Shown here: in pieces, positions 46,701 through 56,200 of the stretch
Position numbering within the stretch: position 1 is the stretch's first letter
How the letters are laid out: each line of letters starts with the position of its first letter
Source: Macrostomum hystrix
Lineage: Eukaryota > Platyhelminthes > Macrostomidae
Direction of reading: 5' to 3'
DNA: 64,000 nucleotides
Assembly (NCBI GenBank): GCA_950097015.1
Contig: CATNEN010000025.1
Coordinates: 6,314,001 to 6,378,000 of the forward strand
Notes under the pieces: generated by a model
What the model saw: the letters and a program-made list of their open reading frames with translations, nothing else
What the model was told of the DNA's origin: nothing
The model's database searches: none
Made by a program: the position numbers and the translations under genes

Positions 46701-49700
46701 CTATGGGCAGTCCTCTGGCTCCTACTCTTGCCAATCTCTGCATGGCTTACTGTGAAAAAAGAGTTGATGGCCCTCCCGTGTGCTCCTCATTTTTACTAAC
46801 GTTATGTGGATGATACTTTTGCCATTTTCGACAATGAGGCCAAAAAGGAAGAGTTCTTCAATACAATCAATGCTACCCATAAGAACATCAAGTTTACTTT
46901 TGAGGGTGGTGAAAAAAAACTTCCCTTTCTGGACATTGACGTCGATGTGAGTAAAGGCTTGATTGAAACTAGCGTGTTTAGAAAAGCTAGCTTCACTGGT
47001 CTCGTGCTAAGATTTGATGCCCTCTGCCCTAGGCAATGGAAAGACGGCTTGGTGCAGTACTTTCTCCAAAGAGCTTTTTCGATTTGCAGTTCCTGGAAGC
47101 TTTTTCATGATGAGCTGGAGCAGCTTACTCGGCTGTTCATGATGAATGGATACCCTCGTGGTCATATTTCCAACATCATTAATAGGTTTCTCTGCAAGAA
47201 GTTCTCTGGTCAAAATCATACTCACAATAAAGATCTCAATAATGATCGTAGCCCCGTGATTGTGGTTCCTTCTTTGGGCCTCTGCTCCATGGAGTTTGGG
47301 AAGAAAGTTGAAAAAAATTATTTAGAAGTCACATTGATTCCCAGCTCCGGGTTTTGTTCCACACGGAAAAGATTGCTCAGTTTGTCTGCAGGTTGAAGTC
47401 CCATGTTCCTAGACCACTTGTTGCAGGTGTCATGTATAAATTTCATTGTTCTGTGGATCAGAACATCTCCTACATAGGTAAAACTAAGCGACACTTGTAC
47501 ACAAGGATTAAGGAGCATTGGATTAGAAATTCTGCCATCAATGAGCACTTTCTCTCGTGTAACTCCTGTTGCAATATGTTTAAAGTGATTGATTCCTGAA
47601 AAAAAAGCCAAGAAAAAAATTGAAAATTCTCGAGGCTATCTACATTAAGGCTCAGAAAACAAATTTGAACAGTCAGTTAGCCATGGGGGGTGCAAGCCGC
47701 CAACTCAATGTGTTTTAGCTATGTTAGAAGCGTCTTTGAAATTTGTTTTTGGTTAGTTTTTCTGTTGTTAACCGGACTGGACCGAAATTGATTCGCACAT
47801 TGAATTGTAAACTTTTCATTTCTTAAAAATATATATAACTTGGTTATGTGTGTTTAATTGATGTGTCTGCCCTGAAGATGACCGATTGTGGTCGAAATGC
47901 ATTGGCAAAATTCTAAGAAAATAAAAAATTTCAATGTTGATTCTGAGTTTTCTCTATTTAATTGTTGTCATGCGAGCTACTCTACATGAATTCGTGTTTA
48001 TATTTTTTGCATACGAGCTACAATTTTACATAGTTAGATAAAAGGATGAAATATGAAAATCGTGATCAAAGCACAACAATAAAACTTTTGAAGATAAATA
48101 AAGAGAAAAGTTTCTGAACACTGCTGGCGTTATTGTTACTGCCAATCATTTGCCGATGTTCAGCTTGAAGTGTTCTTGTTGTAACCATCTGACTAGAGCC
48201 ATCATTGTGTATATATTTAAATTAGTTTTTGTTTTTCTTGCACTAAAATTTGAAGATGGGCTATGGCATGTCCTCCATCAACTATACTACAAGTACAAAT
48301 GTTGTCGAATATAAAATTCGATATAATATCTATATTAACATATAATTCTCAGGTAAACGACTGAAACTAGTTAACGGCAGTGGTGACAGCGGGGACAATG
48401 GTGCCAATGGCGAGGAGCCAACAACTAGTGATGAAGCTGCCTCAGTTGCAGCGTCAACTGTTCACAAAGATCAAAGCAACAGTGCTACAGCAGCTGAAAC
48501 TAGCGAGCCAACGAAATCATCCAATGTGGTGGAGCCAGAGGCCAGCCTAGCCAATACTGAATCATCTAGCAAGGCGTCCCTGCCTGGGGCACAGTCTGAG
48601 GCGAGTTTTAAGTATTAGTGTCATATTATTTACATTTTAAAAGCATGCACACTTCTCTGTCCGTTTTACTTCATTTTTTCTTCCTATTCAAATACTATTC
48701 CTTGCTATCCCACTGTCACATCTTATCCCTTAGCTCTTGTTCGCCACTACAGGTCTCCGTGGTCGTCATTAGCGAGGGCGACGAAGACGCCAACAATGGT
48801 GACGATGATGACGATGACTGTCAAATAGTTGGCGTCAGTCATCGTGTTCCAGCGATGCCTCGCAGCGACATTGAATACGTTCAGCACCTGCGCGACCGGG
48901 GCCTTAATCCGCGCGACCTATTATCATCATTGCTGGGCACCAACATGTCCGGCTTCCAGGCGCCCGAGGAGGCCCTGTGGCAGCTCCTGGCTCGCCTGGT
49001 CTCGGAGCCGGCTCGCAGGAGGAGGCTAGAAAATGTGTCCACTCTAGACGATGTCGTTGTCCTGCTGTCCACCTGCCAGCGCATCCTGGTGCTAACTGGC
49101 GCCGGTGTCTCCGTTTCCTGCGGCATTCCGGACTTTCGTTCGCGCGACGGTATTTACGCCAGGCTGGCTAGCGAATACCCGGAGCTGCCAGATCCACAGT
49201 CGATGTTCGACATACACTACTTCAAGCAGGATCAGCGACCATTTTTCAAATTCGCTAAAGAGATTTATCCGGGCCAGTTTAAGCCTAGCCCGTCGCATCG
49301 GTTCATTAAAGCCTTGGAGGAGCGGGGACAGCTGTTGCGCAATTATTCGCAGAATATCGACACTCTGGAGCGGGCGGCGGGTATTGAGCGCGTGCTGAAT
49401 TGTCACGGCTCGTTTGCTACGGCTTCTTGTATGCGCTGCAAATTCAGCGTTGACTCGGACACCATCAAGGCTGACATCATGGACGAGCGCGTACCGATGT
49501 GCCCGAAGTGCGCCTCGGAGCCGGCTTCCACTTCCTCGTCTGCGGCAGCCGCCGATGCCAGCGCGTCGACATCAGCTGACGCTGGCAAAGTCGAGGAGCA
49601 GTCTCAATCAGAATCGGAGGCGCGGCCCCCCTCAGTGTTGAAGCCAGATATAGTCTTCTTTGGCGAGTCGCTGCCGGCGGAATTCTATGACAGCATCAGT

Positions 49701-50669
49701 CAGGACGAGGGCCAGGCCGATCTCCTCATTGTTATTGGCTCATCGCTTAAAGTGCAACCAGTCAGTCTAATTCCCAGCAGCCTGCCAGGCCGCGTGCCTC
49801 AGATCCTCATCAACAGGGAGCCGCTGCATCAGCACAATTTCGATGTCTGCCTATTGGGCGATTGCGATAGAATTGTTGCCGAACTGTGCCGACGTCTAGG
49901 CTGGGAGGGCGCGGTTGACGAGCCGGATGGCGCCGGTCTGCGAGAGATTCCCGGTGAAGAACTGCTGGATAGGCGACAGCAAGCCTACGCTGCCAAGGAC
50001 GCTGAGAAACCCGCTGACGATGCTGCAGCCGCATCAGGGTCGGCTCCTTCGTCCTCTGCCGCTGCAGCTGACGCCGGCCGGGCGGACGCGGACGATGACA
50101 ACGATAACGACGAGGCGGCGAAGTCGTCTTCGGCAACGCCGCACGAAGACGACTGCAACCTGTCTGCCTACCTACCGCCTGGCACATTCGCCAGATTCGG
50201 GCCCAACAAATACGTGTTCCCGGGAGCCGAGGCCCACCCCGACGAGATCTGCTCCGATGAGGAGGAGCAGGACGAGGAAGGCGACGATGAAGAAGATGAA
50301 GATGAAGATTATGATGACGATGAAGAAAGTGAATATGACGACGAAGAGTTAAGCGACTACGACGATACAGTTGAGCGTTCCCAGCAGCAAGTTGTCGTGA
50401 ATTTGGTCAGCTCAGAAGAAGAGAATGAAGCTGAGGAAGACGACGTTGTGGAAGTTGTAGAAGAAGAAAACTCAAGTGGCTCATCAGATCAGGGCGCAGA
50501 GTCTACAAGCCGGAAAGTGTCGCCTTTGTTGGTCTCGGCAAGTTCCTTAGCGCCGATCGAATCAGCAAAGCCAGTCCACTCCGTCGCAGCTGAATCAGCG
50601 GCCGTCATTGTGACGAGCGAAATCGGCGACGCGGAGGAAGACGAGCTGCTGAATTGCGATGTGGATTAA
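43789..50669 (+). CDS. SIRT1: NAD-dependent protein deacetylase sirtuin-1, three exons
   Basis: Exons are 43789-43882, 48353-48600 and 48753-50669, totalling 2259 nt and giving 752 aa (human 747). It removes acetyl groups from histones and transcription factors using NAD+. Exons 1-2 encode a Ser/Thr/Asn/Glu-rich N-terminus. Exon 3 has an acidic run DDDDDD, then the catalytic core: VLTGAGVSVSCGIPDFRSRD from about residue 226, FFKFAKEIYPGQF, LLRNYSQNIDTLE, catalytic His332 in CHGSFATASC, and zinc cysteines 340, 343, 364 and 367. KPDIVFFGESLP, VIGSSLKVQPVSLIPSS and QILINREPL follow. A serine/alanine-rich insert of roughly 40 residues comes right after the second CxxC. Near the C-terminus LPPGTFARFGPNKYVFPGAE corresponds to the ESA activating segment, followed by long Asp/Glu runs. 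Intron 2 (48601-48752) is best read as GC-AG (GAG|GCGAGT). Intron 1 is 4.5 kb with dead retroelements. Confidence 0.95.
43883..46008. other. SIRT1 intron 1, left part
   Basis: Very AT-rich with no coding signal recognised. Confidence 0.5.
46009..46640 (-). mobile_element. decayed non-LTR retrotransposon fragment (RNase H and C-terminal zinc knuckle)
   Basis: On the minus strand, in broken frames: TDSQSLLRSLNQG, then LQWVPGHAGLLLNEYADSTA (the RNase H xWVPGHxG...NExAD signature), and TLAQLRTGQSPLLRKYWHRI. Then CPHCSKANKDLEHMIVTC follows, the CxxC...H...C motif at the end of many LINE ORF2 proteins. It differs from the 25-kb fragment in sequence. It sits antisense in SIRT1 intron 1. Confidence 0.82.
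46641..47940 (+). mobile_element. 5'-truncated Penelope-like element (RT and GIY-YIG endonuclease)
   Basis: The plus strand shows YYRQIDGCAMGSPLAPTLAN, the Penelope reverse transcriptase motif around xDGxxMGSPLxPxLAN. A frameshift follows, then the catalytic RYVDDTFAIF preceded by an in-frame TAA at about 46797. LPFLDIDV and the thumb region up to GHISNIINRFLCKK follow. After another frameshift comes a GIY-YIG-type domain, YKFHCSVDQNISYIGKTKRH and LYTRIKEHW, and a tail with AIYIKAQKTNLNSQL. The 3' end has a ctgaagatgacc/ggtcgaaa stem. It is non-functional. Confidence 0.88.
47872..47900 (+). other. conserved hairpin near the Penelope-like 3' end
   Basis: ctgaaga, then gacc-gattgt-ggtc, then gaaa. 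This resembles the CUGANGA...stem II...GAAA core of hammerhead ribozymes reported in Penelope-like elements. The first pair of stem II is a mismatch and no convincing stem III or cleavage site was seen, so ribozyme activity is not claimed. Confidence 0.4.
47941..48352. other. SIRT1 intron 1, right part
   Basis: AT-rich intronic sequence ending with the acceptor TTCTCAG at 48346-48352. No other feature seen. Confidence 0.6.
48601..48606 (+). other. probable GC-type 5' splice site
   Basis: The exon ends TCTGAG and the intron starts GCGAGT. The downstream acceptor CTACAG|GTCTCC is in phase 0. None of the nearby GT dinucleotides gives phase 0, and reading through meets a stop in 18 bases. Confidence 0.65.
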
Positions 50670-51467
50670 AATTTCTTGCGATTCGCATTTTGTCGGTTTG
50701 TAACAAATGAAAGCAAACACTGGCAAAATTTTGTTATAATGTTGCGTTTAATTTTATGCCTCCTAATTTAATACCATCGTGCTACTGCCAGCTACTTACA
50801 TGTAAGTAGTATCTAAGCATGTAAATATATTTATTTAGCTACAAGTTAGCCCAGATCATAGTTGTAGGGTTTTATGCTTGCATTTTGTTGCTGTTTTGTA
50901 TGTCTGTCAGCCTGTGTGTTTGTTTTTGTGTTTTCTAACTTTTTTAACTGAAGTAATTTAATTGCACGACACCTTCATTTTATAGACGTCGGTAGCTACA
51001 AATTCCTAAATTTCTATAACAGGTAGCATTGAATTAATGCTTTCACATCTATTCAACCTGTTTAATCCCTTTTGTAACTCTTGGATCATTGCCCTTGTCC
51101 TTTCTGTGAGTCACTTTCTGTACAGTGAAAGATTGCTTGGCCTATGACTTAATCACTATCCCAATCATAGCTACAGCAGTACACGCGTACGGTTGCAAAG
51201 CTGGTGTGTCTATTTTTGTTAAACTGTTAAAAATTATTAAAAAGCGTTATCCTTAACTGATTTTGAATTCTAAAATAATTCGAATGGCAGTACTTTTTAA
51301 ATATACATAAATTTTAGTTCCAGGCATTGGCTGAATTTTAATTATCTGCCTTGCATGCTTTTAAACTTTCGTATCGTTTTTTATTATCGTTATTACTGAT
51401 GTGCTCTAAAATGTAATATCTCATTCCAAATCCTAATTTAGGCTGTCGGAGTGTCTGTCACATCCCA
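50670..51467. other. SIRT1 3' UTR and flank
   Basis: AT-rich and probably the 3' UTR at its start. No canonical AATAAA was identified with confidence. Confidence 0.4.
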
Positions 51468-52150
51468 GATTCTCATGTGACAGATTCTCATTGTTGAGTT
51501 GTCAGTTCCATCACAGATTCTCATTGTTGAGTTGTCAGTTCCATCACAGATTCTCATTGTTGAGCTGTCAGTTCCATCACAGATTCTCATTGTTGAGCTG
51601 TCAGTTCCATCACAGATTCTCATTGTTGAGTTGTCAGTTCCATCACAGATTCTCATTGTTGAGTTGTCAGTTCCATCACAGATTCTCATTGTTGAGTTGT
51701 CAGTTCCATCACAGATTCTCATTGTTGAGTTGTCAGTTCCATCACAGATTCTCATTGTTGAGCTGTCAGTTCCATCACAGATTCTCATTGTTGAGCTGTC
51801 AGTTCCATCACAGATTCTCATTGTTGAGTTGTCAGTTCCATCACAGATTCTCATTGTTGAGTTGTCAGTTCCATCACAGATTCTCATTGTTGAGTTGTCA
51901 GTTCCATCACAGATTCTCATTGTTGAGTTGTCAGTTCCATCACAGATTCTCATTGTTGAGTTGTCAGTTCCATCACAGATTCTCATTGTTGAGCTGTCAG
52001 TCCCATCACAGATCCTCATTGTTGAGCTGTCAGTCACATCACAGATCCTCATTGTTGAGCTGTCAGTCACATCACAGATCCTCATTGTTGAGCTGTCAGT
52101 CACATCACAGATCCTCATTGTTGAGCTGTCAGTCCCATCTCTGATCCTCA
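51468..52150. repeat. 33-bp minisatellite, about 20 copies
   Basis: The unit contains tcattgttgagttgtcagtt followed by ccatcacagattc. Right-hand units change to cccatcacagatcc and cacatcacagatcc. It lies between the convergent SIRT1 and dynein genes. Open frames on both strands follow from the 33-bp period. Confidence 0.94.
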
Positions 52151-52194
52151 TTCTCCTATCCCAAATCATTTTTGTTTTTTTTATTACAGGTTGA

Positions 52195-52340
52195 GCAACC
52201 TTGTAGCCTAGTGGTGTGTACTTCTGAATAATCGGTCGGGTGTTCGAATCTCAGCCGTCAGCTGGGGTAGAAATTTTGTTGGGTTTGTCTGCCTCTCCAG
52301 TCCATGGACTGAATAGTTGTACACCGCCTTAGTACACATC
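52195..52340 (+). mobile_element. family A SINE, partial
   Basis: The head reads accttgtagcctagtggtgt with gggtgttcgaatctcagcc. It then jumps to gctggggtagaaattttgtt and ccagtccatggactgaatag. The central aagacac part is missing compared with the 55195 copy, suggesting an internal deletion. Confidence 0.7.
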
Positions 52341-53232
52341 AATCTATTTATATTTCACATCAGCCATCGAAATTAGTTTTTGCAAGTCTAGCTCAGAGCA
52401 AAGAAGTGGCATTTCACTGATGTTGAAAAAATCTGTTGTAAAAGTTTTAAACAAGCCGACAATATAGGGAGCCTCAGGTTATTTTAACAAACTATATTTC
52501 GATACAGGTTGATAGCGGCATAACAAAAATAGGAAATCGAAAATCAACAGCAAAACTTTCTGTCAGTCAATGTAGCTACATATCTGCCTTCATATTCCTT
52601 CATATCTGCCTGGTTGTCAACACGTTTTTTGCCAAAAAGGTAGTTTCGCTTCCAGCGATCATTGGTTGCTGGTGCATTCCGCTTAATTTCGTGCTAACAA
52701 ATTTTGTTTCAGCTAGGAGTACGTTTCAACGTCAAGAATATATTATTTATTATCGATTTTCTTCGTTTCTACGTAGCCTTTCTATTATTAATAAGCGGTT
52801 GCACTTCACTTGATGAAACACGTCTTTAGACCGCGAAATTCTCGGCAATATACTATAAGTAGTCTGTAGAGAGCATTCGATAGTTTTTTAAAATAAAAAA
52901 CGATAGAAAAAAGCGAAGTGCACATACGAACCAGTAAAATTGAGACGGAAGAGAATTCAAATCGGGCCAAAAAAACTGTGAATTGGGATTCTTGACGGAG
53001 GAGTGGAGGGAGGAGACGGGCGTGAAAAACAAGCAGCTTTGAGAACTTAAAAAAACTGAGTCCAGGTATTTCTCTAAAAAAATAAGCAATTAGCGCGGCA
53101 ACAGGCTAAACTATGAAGTTCAAACTTAGTGGGAATTCGCGAGGATTTCAACGGATAAATGGTATGCATCTCACAATAGGGTACACATGCAGGCTCAGGA
53201 AAGGCTCAGTAACAGGAAATCTACAGGAGTTT
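52341..53232. other. intergenic, dynein 3' side
   Basis: AT-rich; no gene seen. A minus-strand AATAAA at 52746-52751 is a possible polyadenylation signal for the dynein gene. Confidence 0.4.
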
Positions 53233-56200
53233 TCACTCGTCCAGTTGGCAGATGAGGGCAACGCCGCGCATAACCCAGTGCGACTGAGGCTTGTCAGTCG
53301 GGATGGTCATGGCCATCACGTAGTTGGTTGAGTGGCCCGTGGTGGACAGGACACCGCGCCGCTCGGAGGTCTTGTAGATCGGACAGTTGTAGCTGCTGCC
53401 CGGATCGATGTCGGCTCTCTTGGCTGGCTTCAGCCACACCTGCAAATAATGGTTCGAAATGTGACAGTTTGATCTACATGCGCACATTGCTCCAATGAGG
53501 GGGTGGGTGGGAGAGCGGTTAACGCGTTTGCCTCTCGCACCAAGGCCACTAAGCTCGATTCCGCGGCGAGGCCACATTCATTTAGGGCGCAGCCGCGAAG
53601 AGAAGGTTTGGGGGCTTGTCGTGCAATTTACGCCCTTGAGGACCAACCTCCGAGACACAGTGAAGTTGTAAACTGTCTGACGATGAGAAAGTCAGGGCAA
53701 ATTTGTGAGCGTATGCCTGCGTACGTTATAGTGAAATATGCGTGTGTGCTCAGGAATTGCCCGCAGCCCTCCTGTAATTATTATTTTTATTGCTCTAAAG
53801 GGAAGAGAGCCCACCATTTAGCTTGTTACGCGACTCACCGTTGGCACACTGTCGTGCAGCACCTTGGGCGTCGACTCGGCTAGCTGCTTGCGCTGCCTGT
53901 CCCACCTGGCTCCGACCACAAACAGGCCTTGGACGAGGGCGCCTGCGGCATTGGCGAAAAAGGATTAATCATTTGGCTGCACTATGTGTCACTTACTAAG
54001 TTAGCTAACTTACCATCATCCGGCTCTTTATCATAGTGCTTGTCCTCCAGGATTTCAAAATCGAATGCCAGCAGGTCAATCGGGATAGTGTACTTTCTGG
54101 CGTAGTTCTGCTGCACGCCAGTTAGGAAGGCCTGTGTGAAGTAGAAACCGGAGACCCAGAACACCGGCGGCGGTCCATTATCGAACCAGTCCTGGTCGAA
54201 CGCATTGTTGGGTCGGTTAAAGATTAAAAGTTTAGAGTCTTATACCTAGCGTTTCAACTAACACCTGTGCACAGTTGCTCACCTGCAAGAATTTCAGTCG
54301 GGCCAAGAAATCGTTGATATACGAACCGACTGGCTTCAGCGATGGATAGCTCTTCTTCATCCACATGCCGGGAATCTTGGACTTCAATAGACTGGACGTC
54401 ACCTCCTCGAGATCTGGCGACATCACCACCAGGCCCTTGATAGCCTTGCGGATGTTGGCCAGCGAGCTTCTGATGACAGTCAGCAGGGCGTTGAATCGAA
54501 CCATCTCCTGGACGAGGACAGTGTTCATGCTCTGCTTGTAGCTGGTCGGGTACTTCCTTAGCGAGATCTCAATGTCGAAGTCCTTCGGCAGACGCTCCAA
54601 AATGTCGGCAGCGACACTGTCGATGATGTCGTCGGTGCCTTTGCCACCGTCGCTGCCGGAGCGAGACTGGAGAGTGGTGGACGATAAAGAGCGTGTAATT
54701 CTCATGCTGAGCAATTTATCATTAAGGTATTCAGAGAAAGCTGAGGTGAGGGAACACAAAATAATAAATTATTTTGCCAGGAATTCACGAGTCAATCTTT
54801 TCACAATTTACCGACGGTCTTGAATGTGCATTATTGGTATAAAAGTGATCAGGTGTACATTGATGATAACCGACAACAACAATAATATGGTAAATTCTGA
54901 AATTCATGTAAAATTTTGATTCTAATACTACTTTGGCATATCCCCGTGAAGCAAATGCTGAATGCATGTAAATTAATTTAAACGGAGGCAATGTGAAATA
55001 CCTTCTCAACTGTGATTTTCAAAGGCGCACAAAGAGTCCAAAAATAATTTCCTATTTTATCTTACACGTTAAGCGACTGCTCCGGATATTTACGTTGGAA
55101 ACTGACAGCGAATGGGGTGATAATTTTGTTCCGATGAACTTTATCTATCAGTAAAACAATATTTCCAGATTACAACACTTAAAAATCATCATGATAGAAG
55201 CTTCATCGACTCATGACTTGAAGGTGAAGGGTTCGATTCACGTCTCCACTGGAACAACCTGTGTCCTTTAGCAAGACACTTAATTGTTTCAGTTCACCCA
55301 GCTGTTAAATGGGTACCAGCATTAGCTGGGTGGGTGTGGCGTTCTCCCCTGTCCATGAACTGAACAGCCGTACGCAGCCTTCTGATGCCCCGCGCATCAG
55401 CTTCGGCTGTGCTATCGACTAAACATCTGGCAGGTGTAATCAATTACATGTCTCACTTTCTGGGTTCAATTAGAGCTATACAAATTTACATCATTTTATA
55501 CTTCCGACAACAACCTCACGCCCCGCTCTATCCTTTAAGTTCGTAAGGTCGACCCTGATTGGCTGCCAGCACATGCTAGAAGTCTTGACACTTTCACTCA
55601 CTACGCCAGTCACTTTACAGCTGAATTTCGGAGCATCAAGTTCGGGAAAAGGCACGCACATTTACAGAGGAGATTATGGTTGCCTATTTTGGGTTTGGAA
55701 AACGTTGACGAACAAATATTATCGCAGACTTCTGGTTCGGGCACAATTGAAAGTCCCTTGGACGGAACCGATTACTTACTAGAGTTGGCACACTAGCAAA
55801 AAGTTTCAGCAAAGCTTCGCGCTCAGCTATGTGCCAAATAAGGTGGAGACAGTTGTTCTGGAACGCGATGTAGTTTTTTCAACAGCGGGCATGTGTTAAA
55901 TCCGTGTCTTAAATTCTTGGGCGAAAGCCAGCGCGCTACGGAATCGAGTGCATGGCAACAGAAAGTTTGAATTTCATAAAAAAATAAAACTACGAGAAAA
56001 ATGCAGAATGCTAAACCATCGAGCATGTTATCAAGGATTTGGTTGCTTAGAAAAGCGTATTCTATTACTTTTTCTTCATCACCTGCTCGTGCAGTTTAGC
56101 ACTGTCCTGGGCCATTGTTAAGGTCTGATTTCCTGGCTTCAAGGTGTCGCATTTGTTAACACATGGATTTATATTATCACGAAAAGTTATTAATTTTTCG

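Noticed and set aside
48829-50352. Overlapping open frames on both strands within SIRT1 exon 3
   Set aside because: Shadows of a GC-rich coding exon. Only the frame with the sirtuin motifs is conserved.
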